Shown piece by piece: positions 26,453-34,238 of a DNA stretch of 64,000 nt. Location: contig DHQO01000022.1 of the NCBI GenBank assembly GCA_002408125.1, positions 124,001 to 188,000 of the forward strand. Reading direction: 5' to 3'. The stretch comes from Hyphomonadaceae bacterium UBA5336. GTDB lineage: Bacteria; Pseudomonadota; Alphaproteobacteria; Caulobacterales; Hyphomonadaceae. Position 1 is the stretch's first letter. Every line of letters starts with the position of its first letter. The position numbers and the translations under genes were made by a program. Under the pieces are notes generated by a model. The model was not told the origin of the DNA, ran no database searches, and saw nothing but the letters and a program-made list of their open reading frames with translations.

Positions 26453-26812
26453 ATGGCGACGAACCTTCATCATCACGTGGCAGCCGCAATCCGGGCCGCC
26501 CGCAAAGCCAAGGGCCTGACCCAGGAACAATTGGCAGCGCAGATCGAGCGCACGCCGGAGAGCCTCAGCAATATTGAGCGTGGACATGCATTGCCCTCGC
26601 TGGAAACCCTGATGCTGATTGGAAGCGCGCTCGATTTGCAGCCAGGATCATTCCTGCCTGAGACTGGAGAACTTCCTGACCGGGCGCCGCAGGCCATCAG
26701 GTTGGAACAGGAGATCGCACAGGTCGTGAGCAAGATGGACACGGCAATGCTGCAAGTCGCCCTTAAGCAACTTGCAGCCTTGGCAGAACTGGGGACGAAG
26801 AGGACGAGCTAG
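26453..26812 (+). CDS. XRE-family transcriptional regulator
   Basis: The 119-residue product has a Cro/CI-type helix-turn-helix over residues about 9-66 (IRAARKAKGLTQEQLAAQ, ESLSNIERGHALPSLETL), with the typical second helix motif ESLSNIERG. The remaining 50 residues are helical, with a coiled tail (LEQEIAQVVSKMDTAMLQ) that could form a dimer. It lies opposite the small lipoprotein gene with a perfect palindrome between them and ends 10 bases before the stop of the oppositely oriented integrase gene. It is a likely autoregulator of the island; the target genes are inferred. Confidence 0.85.
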   Translation: MATNLHHHVAAAIRAARKAKGLTQEQLAAQIERTPESLSNIERGHALPSLETLMLIGSALDLQPGSFLPETGELPDRAPQAIRLEQEIAQVVSKMDTAMLQVALKQLAALAELGTKRTS

Positions 26813-26821
26813 CGTCTCAAC

Positions 26822-28618
26822 CTAGGAGTTTTTCAGTGCCAGTTTGCGCTGCGTCGACAGACCAAAATCGGCTGAGGCGACGGATTCGTAGAGCACATCC
26901 AAGTCCGTACCCCGGCCATAATTCCACGTAACTGAATTCGTTTCATGCCCGATGATCTGTTGGATTTGACTCTGGTCAACGCTGGCATTGCGAAGTGCAT
27001 CAACGAAGCCATGCCGGAAACTGTGGGCGACAAGACGCCTATCGGTCAGCTCCAACTTGTCGAGCCAGCGGCCGAAATGTTTCGAGTACCGATCCTGGGG
27101 ACGACTACCTGAAGCCAGCGTCGAGAAGAGGGGGCCGTTCTTAGCGCGCTTCTGTTGCGCTTTCACAAACTTTCCGAAACCGAAATCCAGCAGGTCAGGG
27201 TGAATCGGGATCAAACGTTCAGCAGCTCTGGATTTAAGCTTCTGCTTGCTCGGGTCCAGGTTGATGTGCGGACTGGCGCTATCCAGAACCACAGACATGG
27301 CAGGCAGTAGAATAAGTTCGGCAACCCGCATGCCGGTATAGTGAAGTAAGAGCGGCAGCCAGAACTGATCGTCGCGGTGCACCGTCTCGCCCGGCTCGTT
27401 CCGGCGTTTGAGACTCTTGCTGCCAGTATAGATCGGCGAGGAGAACAGGGTTTCCAACTCACTGGCATTGAATGGACGGCGGCGTAGACTTTTTGCTTGT
27501 GCGGGTACGGCCACTGCCAGTTTCTTATAGGGTAGGCACGGAATGAATCCTGATTCTTCCAACCAGATCATAAACCGCTTCACGGTGTCGAACTTCTTTT
27601 TCGCGGTTTTTGCGCTGACCCGCTCCTGGGGAACTGTGGTTTGTGAGTTCTTCAGGTCAGCACAAGCCGGCGTGTGTTTTCTGAGATTGATCAACAGGGT
27701 GCGAAACCCAAGCATTTGATCATTCGTGATTTGCGTGACGGGGGTATTCCCACCGACAAAATCGGCGAACCAATTCAGGACGACACGTTTTTCATTCCGC
27801 GTCTTTTCTTCCATAGACTCTGTTGTGAGATATTGGTCGATCCGGCCTGTGACATTTTTTGTCGTATCTACCCACATTTCTTCCGTTGCTCCTTGTGCGT
27901 TTGAATGCACTTCGCTGGGCCGTTGAAATGCAATTGATTGCACCAACTGGCTTGGGTGGGGGTTGGCGTGGGAGTCCTCTTTCTTGCTGGAAGAGTTGGT
28001 CGTGCGCTCTTGTGCAATTAATTGCATTCGGGCGGACTCCTTGAAGAGATCGTCTCTAGGTTCGTAGGGATCGAGCATGGAATTCTGCCGGTGGCGGGTG
28101 AGATAGGTCTGCTCGATGCGAGCCCGGACAATGCCTTCCAGCAGCTCGGCGCGCTGACGAGGTCCGATTTGGTCGAGGGAAAGTCCATGCTCGGCCAAGA
28201 TCAATTTGGCATAGTCCTTTGATTCTTCTGAGAATGACCTGGATTGAAGCTCCAGGGCCAACTCGGAGCGGGCGTCTTCGGCGTGCCCCTGTTGCTGGTC
28301 ATGATACTGGTCGATCTGGCTAGGCGGTATCGCCGCAAATGGCGCACACGCTTTGTCGAGTTGCTGGTAGAACTCACTGACCAAGCCTCGGGTCGGGATA
28401 ACGCTTGCATCTAACATATGTATCAATTTGATACATAAATTTTGAAATGCAAGAACTGCCGGAGAGATTCTTCGCTTAGCCGCCAAGTAATCCTTCGTGT
28501 GCAGCGAGCGGCGGATTTCCTTGCAGCCAAAATGGGTGTGCAATTGCTTGGGAACGGGAATGCGGATTTGGTAAACCGCGCCTCGGCGGCTGAGATATCT
28601 TGCGCGTGGCCCGCTCAT
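26822..28618 (-). CDS. Tyrosine recombinase / integrase of the tRNA-Ser island
   Basis: The 598-residue protein is an extended phage-type integrase. The N-terminus (YLSRRGAVYQIRIPVPKQL) matches the DUF6538-type DNA-binding head often found on such recombinases. The catalytic domain has Arg in TGMRVAELI, HxxR in AHSFRHGF, His in IIGHET and Tyr in WNYGRG. The gene starts 108 bases from the tRNA-Ser 3' end and reads inward, the classical arrangement for the enzyme that targets that tRNA. Two TGCAATT-type palindromes lie inside its coding region. It is long for the family (usual 350-450), because of an insertion of about 150 residues with many Gln/Ser/Asn. Confidence 0.88.
   Translation of the reverse strand: MSGPRARYLSRRGAVYQIRIPVPKQLHTHFGCKEIRRSLHTKDYLAAKRRISPAVLAFQNLCIKLIHMLDASVIPTRGLVSEFYQQLDKACAPFAAIPPSQIDQYHDQQQGHAEDARSELALELQSRSFSEESKDYAKLILAEHGLSLDQIGPRQRAELLEGIVRARIEQTYLTRHRQNSMLDPYEPRDDLFKESARMQLIAQERTTNSSSKKEDSHANPHPSQLVQSIAFQRPSEVHSNAQGATEEMWVDTTKNVTGRIDQYLTTESMEEKTRNEKRVVLNWFADFVGGNTPVTQITNDQMLGFRTLLINLRKHTPACADLKNSQTTVPQERVSAKTAKKKFDTVKRFMIWLEESGFIPCLPYKKLAVAVPAQAKSLRRRPFNASELETLFSSPIYTGSKSLKRRNEPGETVHRDDQFWLPLLLHYTGMRVAELILLPAMSVVLDSASPHINLDPSKQKLKSRAAERLIPIHPDLLDFGFGKFVKAQQKRAKNGPLFSTLASGSRPQDRYSKHFGRWLDKLELTDRRLVAHSFRHGFVDALRNASVDQSQIQQIIGHETNSVTWNYGRGTDLDVLYESVASADFGLSTQRKLALKNS
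27929..28026. repeat. Island palindrome TGCAATT.ATTGCA, copies 2 and 3
   Basis: TGCAATTGATTGCA at 27929-27942 and TGCAATTAATTGCA (perfect palindrome) at 28013-28026, both within the integrase coding region. Copy 1 is at 24461-24474. Confidence 0.55.
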
Positions 28619-28640
28619 GTCCGGACCCCTGTCACAGGGT

Positions 28641-28663
28641 ATTGGAACATAGAATTGGAACAG
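28641..28663 (+). repeat. ATTGGAACA direct repeats, right island end
   Basis: ATTGGAACA at 28641-28649 and ATTGGAACAG at 28654-28663, in the region between the integrase start and the tRNA-Ser 3' end. Three more copies lie inside the left boundary. Confidence 0.7.
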
Positions 28664-28726
28664 TCCCGGCGGTGGCGGGAAGTCCGATTCTTTAGCACGT
28701 TGAATAAAATGCAGTTTTCAGGAAAC

Positions 28727-28816
28727 TGGCGGAGAGACAGGGATTCGAACCCTGGGTACTCTTGCGAGCACAACGGTTTTCGAGACCGCCCCGTTCAACC
28801 GCTCCGGCACCTCTCC
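28727..28816 (-). tRNA. tRNA-Ser (CGA), island attachment target
   Basis: A 90-base class II tRNA including encoded CCA (28727-28729). The acceptor stem GGAGAGG pairs with TCTCTCC; the anticodon loop CTCGAAA gives anticodon CGA. A long variable arm and a T arm GGGTTCGAATCCC are present. The last 17 bases are duplicated at 14012-14028 as the island attachment repeat. Confidence 0.95.
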
Positions 28817-29032
28817 GCGGTCGGGAGCGGTGGGCTTACTTCGGTGTGCGCAAGGTTGCAAGGGGCCAATCGCGGCTGAGCGCAGATCGGGGTTTGACTC
28901 TCTCACCTCATTAGTGTTTATGACGCGCTTCACGTCCGGGCGCGAGCGGCGATCCGGGCGCTTTTCATTTAAGGTTTTACGCGCGAGGGAGCTCAAGGCT
29001 CTTCCCGGCGCGGCGAGCGAAAGGGACGCGCC

Positions 29033-29665
29033 ATGTTCGCGGTCATCAAGACGGGCGGCAAGCAGTACAAGGTTGCCGAGGGCGACGAGATCGTCGTCGA
29101 GAAACTGGCCGGCGAAGCCGGTGAGGATGTGCAGTTCGCTGACGTCCTCATGCTGGGCGAAGGCGGCGATGTGAAAGTCGGCGCGCCCATGGTGGCCGGC
29201 GCCAGCGTGGTCGGCGAGATTGCCGAGCAGCGCAAGGGTGACAAGGTCATCATCCGCAAGAAGCGCCAGCGCAACACTTATCGCCGCACCAAGGGCCACC
29301 GCCAGCTGGAAACCGTGGTGAAGATCACCTCGATTCTCGCTGACGGCAAGAAAGCTCCGGCCAAGAAGAAGGCCGCACCGAAAACCGAAGAGGCCCCCAA
29401 GGCCGAAGCCGCGCCCAAGGCCGAAGCGCCGAAGGCCGAGGCCAGGCCCGCTGCGAAGCCGGAGGCCGCCGCGGCTGACGACCTGACCAAGATGAAGGGG
29501 CTCGGCAAGGTCATGGCCGAGAAACTCAATGCCGAGGGCATCACCACCTTCGCGCAGATCGCCGCCCTCAGCGAGGACGAGATCGCCGCGCTGGAAGAGA
29601 AGATGAGCGCCACCGGCAAGTTCGAGAAAAATGACTGGGTCGGCCAGGCCAAAGACCTCGCCTAG
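29033..29665 (+). CDS. rplU: 50S ribosomal protein L21 with C-terminal helix-hairpin-helix extension
   Basis: Residues about 1-102 are a standard L21 (MFAVIKTGGKQYKV to GHRQLETVVKI), which binds 23S rRNA. An Ala/Lys/Glu/Pro-rich linker of about 45 residues follows, then a compact tail (DDLTKMKGLGKVMAEKLNAEG, with ITTFAQIAALSEDEIAAL after it) of the helix-hairpin-helix type seen as DUF4332-like tails on other proteins. Total 210 residues against the usual 100-105. It is followed 50 bases later by rpmA, the conserved rplU-rpmA order. The tail could contact RNA or another protein; this is not known from the sequence. Confidence 0.93.
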   Translation: MFAVIKTGGKQYKVAEGDEIVVEKLAGEAGEDVQFADVLMLGEGGDVKVGAPMVAGASVVGEIAEQRKGDKVIIRKKRQRNTYRRTKGHRQLETVVKITSILADGKKAPAKKKAAPKTEEAPKAEAAPKAEAPKAEARPAAKPEAAAADDLTKMKGLGKVMAEKLNAEGITTFAQIAALSEDEIAALEEKMSATGKFEKNDWVGQAKDLA

Positions 29666-29714
29666 GACACGCATTTCCGGTATATAGCCGGTCAAAGATC
29701 AAGGAGAGCTTCCC

Positions 29715-29984
29715 ATGGCTCACAAGAAATCAGGCGGCTCGTCCAAGAACGGTCGCGATTCAAATCCGAAGTATCTCGGCGTCAAGAAATATGGCGGCGA
29801 GCATGTCGTGCCGGGCAATATCATCCTGCGCCAGCGTGGCACCAAGACCTATCCCGGCCAGAATGTCGGCATGGGCAAGGACCATACGCTTTTCGCCCTG
29901 ACCGAGGGCAAGGTGGAATTCCGCCGCAAGTCCGGCAACCGCCAGTTCGTATCGGTTATTCCGGCGGCCGAGGCCGCAGAATAG
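29715..29984 (+). CDS. rpmA: 50S ribosomal protein L27
   Basis: The 89-residue product begins MAHKKSGGSSKNGRDSNPK and contains LGVKKYGGEHVVPGNIILRQ and GTKTYPGQNVGMGKDHTLFA, all typical of L27, whose N-terminus reaches the peptidyl-transferase centre. The start has AAGGAGAG 8 bases upstream. It is co-transcribed with rplU and followed by a rho-independent terminator. Confidence 0.97.
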   Translation: MAHKKSGGSSKNGRDSNPKYLGVKKYGGEHVVPGNIILRQRGTKTYPGQNVGMGKDHTLFALTEGKVEFRRKSGNRQFVSVIPAAEAAE

Positions 29985-30044
29985 GCGCTGCCGGAAAGGG
30001 GCGCCCAAGGGACGCGCCCCGAACCGCACTCAAGGTTCATGTCG

Positions 30045-30074
30045 AGGGAGACGGGGCGACCCTCTCCCTTTTTT
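30045..30074 (+). terminator. Rho-independent terminator after rplU-rpmA
   Basis: AGGGAGA (30045-30051) pairs with TCTCCCT (30063-30069) around an 11-base GC-rich loop and is followed directly by a six-T run. Confidence 0.8.
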
Positions 30075-30125
30075 CGTCTCCCTCATCACGAGGCCCCGCA
30101 AGGGCCCAAGAGGGAGCGTTCAGTC

Positions 30126-30647
30126 GTGCTGAGCCTTGAAATCTCCACCCCGCGCCTGGCCCTGCGTCCGGCCCTGCCCACCGATTCCCGTGCGATCACG
30201 GCGCTGGTCGCCGATCCGCGCATCCATCGCAATGTCGGGCGAATTGCACCCGGACAGTCGCAGGACGAGACCCGCGACTTTCTGGAGTGCGCCAAGCAGG
30301 GGCATTTCGCCGGCACAGACCATGTCTGCGTGGTCGAGCGCAAGGGGGAGCTCATCGGCTGTGTCGGCGTGCGGCGGCAGACGACGCGCGACCTGTTCGA
30401 GCTCGGCTACTGGATCGCGCCTGAAGCCTGGGGCCAGGGCTATGCCACGGAAGCCGCGAAGGCCCTGATGGACCGGCTGCAGGCGCGCGCCGGCGTGAAG
30501 GTCATGATGTCGGGACACTTCGCTGACAATCTTGCGTCGGGCCGTGTGCTGCGCAAGCTCGGCTTCCTGCCATGCGGGCGCCGCCCTTACCACTGTCTCG
30601 GGCGCGACGAGACGGTCGACCATCGCGACATGGTCTGGGTGGCCTGA
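30126..30647 (+). CDS. GNAT-family N-acetyltransferase (RimJ/RimL type)
   Basis: The 173-residue product starts at GTG 30126 (GAGGGAG about 10 bases upstream); a longer frame from 30039 would run through the preceding terminator. The opening LEISTPRLALRPALPTD is typical of RimJ/RimL-type acetyltransferases, and the acetyl-CoA loop reads ELGYWIAPEAWGQGYATEA (Q/RxxGxA-like). The family acetylates N-terminal amines of ribosomal proteins or small metabolites; the substrate is not predictable. It lies just after the ribosomal terminator and converges on mlaC across a perfect 11-bp hairpin. Confidence 0.75.
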   Translation: MLSLEISTPRLALRPALPTDSRAITALVADPRIHRNVGRIAPGQSQDETRDFLECAKQGHFAGTDHVCVVERKGELIGCVGVRRQTTRDLFELGYWIAPEAWGQGYATEAAKALMDRLQARAGVKVMMSGHFADNLASGRVLRKLGFLPCGRRPYHCLGRDETVDHRDMVWVA

Positions 30648-30660
30648 GCCGTAAATAATA

Positions 30661-30686
30661 CTGCGCCGGGCGGGAGCCCGGCGCAG
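30661..30686. terminator. Convergent hairpin between the acetyltransferase and mlaC
   Basis: A perfect 11-bp stem, CTGCGCCGGGC with GCCCGGCGCAG around a four-base loop. It is followed by TATTATTT on the minus strand, so it probably ends mlaC transcription and perhaps both directions. Confidence 0.7.
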
Positions 30687-30710
30687 CATCATCTCGAATT
30701 GAGCCGTGGC

Positions 30711-31388
30711 CTAGTTACTCGGCGCGTCGCTGGTCTCCAGCGCGTCGAAGGCACTCTCGACTTCGCGGCTGCTTTCCAGATCGCTCGTCATCTCGCGGAT
30801 CTTGGCGATCAGCGCATCGGCCGAGCCATTCGTGCGGTCGAGCAGGGCGAGGAACTGGGCGCGCTGTTCGATGGCGAGCCAGAGCAGGTTGCCTTCGATG
30901 TTCAGGGCCACGTCCACGACCTGATACTCCCCATCGCGGTTCAGCACGCGCCAGCGCACATCCATGGCCTGGCCATCCTCGCGCGGGATGCGTGTGTTGA
31001 CGATGGAATCGCGCGGCGTGCGGTCATAGGAACCGGTCACTTCCACGCGCTCGCCGCGATAGCGGTCAAGCTCGCTTTCATAGACCGCCAGCGCATAGGC
31101 GCGGAAAGCCTCGCGATACTCTTCCAGTTCGGCCTCGGTGAAAGTGCGCGCATAGCGCCCGATCACGAAATTCGACACCGCGTTGAGGTCGGTGAACTGG
31201 TCCATATAGCGTTCGAACGCCGCAGTGCGGGAATCGGCATCCAGGGCCGGATCGTTCAGGGTTTGCAGCACATTGTTGGCATTCTCGGCGACGTAGCGCT
31301 CGGACGCGTCGTCAGCCGTTGCAGCGCCAGCCAGGGCAAGAGCACCCAGCGCGCTGGCAGCCATGTATTTCAGGTTCAGTTTCATCAT
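30711..31388 (-). CDS. mlaC: MlaC-family phospholipid-binding periplasmic protein
   Basis: A 226-residue protein with signal peptide (LKYMAASALGALALAGAATA, cleavage before DDASERY) and an MlaC/Ttg2D fold: AFERYMDQFTDLNAVSNFVIGRYAR, EEYREAFRAYALAVYESELDRYRG, and the mature end with SADALIAKIREMTSDLE. MlaC shuttles phospholipids between the outer-membrane MlaA complex and the inner-membrane MlaFEDB transporter. The ATG at 31388 has AGGGTGG upstream. mlaA lies 28 bases upstream in the same direction. No mlaE, mlaF or mlaD is in the window, so the ABC part must lie elsewhere. Confidence 0.85.
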   Translation of the reverse strand: MMKLNLKYMAASALGALALAGAATADDASERYVAENANNVLQTLNDPALDADSRTAAFERYMDQFTDLNAVSNFVIGRYARTFTEAELEEYREAFRAYALAVYESELDRYRGERVEVTGSYDRTPRDSIVNTRIPREDGQAMDVRWRVLNRDGEYQVVDVALNIEGNLLWLAIEQRAQFLALLDRTNGSADALIAKIREMTSDLESSREVESAFDALETSDAPSN

Positions 31389-31415
31389 CTCATCCACCCT
31401 TTTTTGTCGTTGGGC

Positions 31416-32180
31416 TCATTCCTCGAAATCATCAAAATCATCGAAATCGGGCAAATCTGTGTACGGGTCTGCTTCTTCCCGCCCATTGCGGATCGCCGCT
31501 TCACGCGCAGACGAGTAGGCCCGGCGCAACGCGACATAGGGCTCAGGCTGGGCCCGCAGGGTTTCCAGCTCGTCATCCAGCGCCGCGCGCACCTCCAAAC
31601 CGCCGAGAATTCCGCGGGTTAGGGCGATCTGGTCGTCCAGGTCGGGATCGTCAAACTCGATCCAGGTCATCGGATCGATCGCATAGTCGACCCCCATGCC
31701 GAGGCCATCACGAAGATTTGTAGGCCCGAGCAGCGGGATCACCAGATACGGCCCGCCGGAGACGCCCCAGACACCAAGCGTCTGGCCGAAATCCTCGCGG
31801 TGTTTTTCCACGCCAAGCTCATGCTTTGCAGGATCAAGCAGGCCGGCGATCCCGAAGGTGGAGTTGATCACGAACCGTACGGCTGTGTTGCCTGCGCGCT
31901 CGCCCTCGCCCTGCAGCACATCGTTCACGAACACGACCGGGCTGGACAGATTGGACAGGAAATTGCCGATGCCGATGCGGGCAAACTCCGGCGTGATCGT
32001 GACATAGGCATCCGTTACCGGGCCGATCACGGCCTTGTCGGCCGCTTCGTTGAAGGCGAAGACTTGGCGGTTTACCGGTTCGAACGGATCATAGACATCG
32101 CCCGAAGTGGCGGCCGGCTGTGTTGCGCAGGCTCCGAGCATCGAGGCCATGAGCACTGAACTGGTAAGTGAGCGATGCAT
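31416..32180 (-). CDS. mlaA: MlaA (VacJ) outer-membrane lipoprotein
   Basis: The 254-residue lipoprotein (lipobox LGAC, Cys18) has the MlaA core: YDPFEPVNRQVFAFNEAADK, a run of helices through FLSNLSSPVVFVNDVLQG, GVWGVSGGPYLVIPLLGPTN and RDGLGMGVDYAIDP. MlaA removes misplaced phospholipids from the outer leaflet of the outer membrane. A negatively charged tail (EEADPYTDLPDFDDFDDFEE) ends the protein, unusual but low-complexity. It is followed by mlaC and is divergent from the methionine operon. Confidence 0.9.
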   Translation of the reverse strand: MHRSLTSSVLMASMLGACATQPAATSGDVYDPFEPVNRQVFAFNEAADKAVIGPVTDAYVTITPEFARIGIGNFLSNLSSPVVFVNDVLQGEGERAGNTAVRFVINSTFGIAGLLDPAKHELGVEKHREDFGQTLGVWGVSGGPYLVIPLLGPTNLRDGLGMGVDYAIDPMTWIEFDDPDLDDQIALTRGILGGLEVRAALDDELETLRAQPEPYVALRRAYSSAREAAIRNGREEADPYTDLPDFDDFDDFEE

Positions 32181-32298
32181 CTATCTTCCCTTCGTCGGAC
32201 AGCATATGCGAACGATTGCTCTAATTCTCAAGCCTTATCGAACCACGATAACGGTCTCACAGACAAAGGAGTGTCTTCACCGCAACAGGCTTGCGTGT

Positions 32299-32327
32299 CA
32301 TATAAAAGTATCTTTATATGATCATAT
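32299..32327. promoter_or_regulatory. Overlapping palindromes at the start of the methionine operon
   Basis: The 22-bp near-palindrome at 32299-32320 has arms CATATAAAAGT and ATCTTTATATG (9 of 11 pairs). It overlaps the perfect 12-bp palindrome ATATGATCATAT at 32316-32327, which includes the first bases of the ArsR-methyltransferase start codon. ArsR-type regulators of methionine genes bind AT-rich palindromes of this kind. The position over the start codon fits autorepression and leaves no ribosome site. Confidence 0.55.
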
Positions 32328-33315
32328 GGGACATTCTCTGGAGGATACGGTCGCCCGTTTGCGGGCGGCGGGAGAGCCGACACGGCTGCGGATCCTGGCG
32401 CTGTTGCGCCGGGGGGATCTGGCCGTGGGCGAGCTTGTACAGATCCTTGGTCTCAGCCAGCCGCGCCTGTCCCACCAGCTCAAAGTGCTTGCAAATGCCG
32501 GTCTTGTCACCCGCCTGCCGGAAGGGGCGTGGGTCTTTTACCGGGCCCGGCGTGATGGGCCGGCCGGCGAACTGATCGATCTCGTCCTGTCCCAGGCTGA
32601 TCTCACCATTGGCGCATTTGCCCGCGATGCAGCCCAGCTTTCTGCCATCGAGGCCTCGCGCGCGAGCGCGGCGGCGGCCTATTTCGACCATGTCGCTCAT
32701 ACCTGGGATGCCATCCGCGCCCTGCATTATCCCGAACAGGCGATCGAAACCGCGCTGCTGGAGTCCGCCGGCCCCGGCCCGTTCGGTCAGGTCATCGATA
32801 TCGGCACCGGCACAGGGCGGATGCTGACCCTGTTCGCCCCACTTGCCCTGCGCGCCGAAGGTCTCGACCTCAGCCATCAGATGCTGACCGTGGCACGCGA
32901 CAATCTCGCACGCGCGCGCGTGCCCAATGCCGCCGTGCGCCAGGGCGATGCCTGCGCGACGCCGTTCGAGGACGCCTCGGCCGATCTCGTGATCGTCCAT
33001 CAAGTGCTGCACTATATTGATCGACCGGCCCAGGTGCTGCGCGAGGCCGGCAGGATCCTGAAGCCGGGCGGAAAGCTGCTGATCGTGGACTTCGCGCCGC
33101 ACGACCTGGAATTCCTGCGCGCCGAGCATGGCCATCGCCGGCTCGGTGTCGCAGAGGAAGCCCTGACGGACTGGGCACGCGGCACCGGGCTCGCCCCGCG
33201 CCTGGAGCACCGTTTCGATCCACCCGATGCCACCCGCGACGGCCTGTCTGTCGTGATCTGGTCGGCCCACAAACCGGGCAGCACGCCCGCACTCGTTGAG
33301 GAGGCTGCAGCATGA
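32326..33315 (+). CDS. ArsR-family regulator fused to a SAM-dependent methyltransferase
   Basis: The 329-residue protein combines an N-terminal ArsR winged helix (about 1-95: RLRAAGEPTRLRILALL, LSQPRLSHQLKVLANAGLV) with a C-terminal class I methyltransferase (QVIDIGTGTGRMLTLFA at about 165, HQVLHYIDRPAQVLREAGRIL). It heads the methionine-cycle operon, so it probably senses SAM or SAH through the methyltransferase domain and represses the genes beside it. The ATG overlaps a palindrome and has no Shine-Dalgarno; translation may be leaderless. metF overlaps its stop by four bases. Sensing of SAM or SAH is inference. Confidence 0.85.
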   Translation: MGHSLEDTVARLRAAGEPTRLRILALLRRGDLAVGELVQILGLSQPRLSHQLKVLANAGLVTRLPEGAWVFYRARRDGPAGELIDLVLSQADLTIGAFARDAAQLSAIEASRASAAAAYFDHVAHTWDAIRALHYPEQAIETALLESAGPGPFGQVIDIGTGTGRMLTLFAPLALRAEGLDLSHQMLTVARDNLARARVPNAAVRQGDACATPFEDASADLVIVHQVLHYIDRPAQVLREAGRILKPGGKLLIVDFAPHDLEFLRAEHGHRRLGVAEEALTDWARGTGLAPRLEHRFDPPDATRDGLSVVIWSAHKPGSTPALVEEAAA

Positions 33316-34235
33316 CGCAGATGTCGGTTGCACAGCGACAGCGTGACCGCGCGCCGTCGGTATCGTTCGAATTCTTCCCGCCCAAGTCCGAGGCAATGTC
33401 GGAGAAGCTCTGGGAATGCGTCAAACGCCTGGAGCCCATGTCGCCGACCTTTGTGTCGGTGACCTATGGCGCCGGCGGGTCCACGCGCGAGCGCACCCAC
33501 GACACGGTGCAGAAACTCGCCCAGGAGACCAGCCTGACCCCGGCCGCGCACCTGACCTGCGTGGACGCCACGAAGGAAGAGGTCCATCAGGTCGCCGAGG
33601 ATTACTGGCAGGCCGGCGTGAAGCATATCGTGGCCCTGCGCGGGGACAGCCCGGACGGCATGGGCAAGCCCTTTGCGCCGCATCCGGGCGGCTATGCCAG
33701 CTCTGTGGATCTGGTTGCCGGCCTGCGCGCCCACCGGCCCGAGCTTGGCAAATGCTTCGAGGTGTCGGTCGCCTGCTATCCCGAGCGCCATCCCGATAGC
33801 CGGGGCTGGAACGGCGACATGGACATCCTGAAGGCCAAGCAGGATGCCGGCGCCGACCGCGCCATCACGCAATTCTTCTTCGAGCCGGACACCTATTTCC
33901 GCTTTCTCGACCGCGTACAGGCGGCCGGCATCACCATGCCCGTGGTGCCGGGCATCATGCTGCAGCCGAACTTCAAGGGCCTTCAGCGCATCGCCGGCCT
34001 GTGCAAGGCCGCCCTGCCGGACTGGCTTTGCCAGCTTTATGACGGGCTTGATGAGGATCCGACCACGCGCGACCTGATCACGGCGAATGTCGCCGCCGAG
34101 CTCTGCTTCAACCTCGCCGAACAGGGCGTGGACACATTCCATTTCTACACGCTCAACCGGGCCAATCTCGCCCTGTCGACCTGCTATCTGCTGGGCCTGA
34201 AACCGGCCGAGCCCTCCACCAAGGAAGCCGCCTGA
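33312..34235 (+). CDS. metF: 5,10-methylenetetrahydrofolate reductase
   Basis: The 307-residue flavoprotein reduces 5,10-methylene-THF to 5-methyl-THF for methionine synthase. The N-terminal segment SVSFEFFPPKSE, the FAD/folate strand VTYGAGGSTRERT, HLTCVDAT, HIVALRGDSP and KQDAGADRAITQFFFEPDTY are typical MetF signatures. It overlaps the ArsR-MT stop by ATGA and is followed three bases later by metH-N, so its methyl-THF product is supplied within one operon. Confidence 0.95.
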   Translation: MTQMSVAQRQRDRAPSVSFEFFPPKSEAMSEKLWECVKRLEPMSPTFVSVTYGAGGSTRERTHDTVQKLAQETSLTPAAHLTCVDATKEEVHQVAEDYWQAGVKHIVALRGDSPDGMGKPFAPHPGGYASSVDLVAGLRAHRPELGKCFEVSVACYPERHPDSRGWNGDMDILKAKQDAGADRAITQFFFEPDTYFRFLDRVQAAGITMPVVPGIMLQPNFKGLQRIAGLCKAALPDWLCQLYDGLDEDPTTRDLITANVAAELCFNLAEQGVDTFHFYTLNRANLALSTCYLLGLKPAEPSTKEAA

Positions 34236-34238
34236 GCC

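Larger units (their letters stand above)
14012..28743. mobile_element. Genomic island integrated in tRNA-Ser(CGA)
   Basis: The 17-base sequence TGGCGGAGAGACAGGGA occurs at 14012-14028 and again at 28727-28743, where it is the 3' end (CCA, acceptor strand and start of the T arm) of the tRNA-Ser gene. Just inside both copies are ATTGGAACA repeats (three left, two right), as expected for arm-type integrase sites. A tyrosine recombinase gene lies next to each end. The enclosed 14.7 kb is clearly lower in GC, especially 15650-18700 and 24480-28700, and holds typical accessory genes. The island also includes a second tRNA gene (Leu) beside the P4-type integrase, so it may be composite. Confidence 0.85.

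Noticed and set aside
24483..28618. CRISPR array
   Set aside because: The island repeats are palindromes at irregular spacing and no regularly spaced direct repeats with unique spacers were found anywhere in the window.
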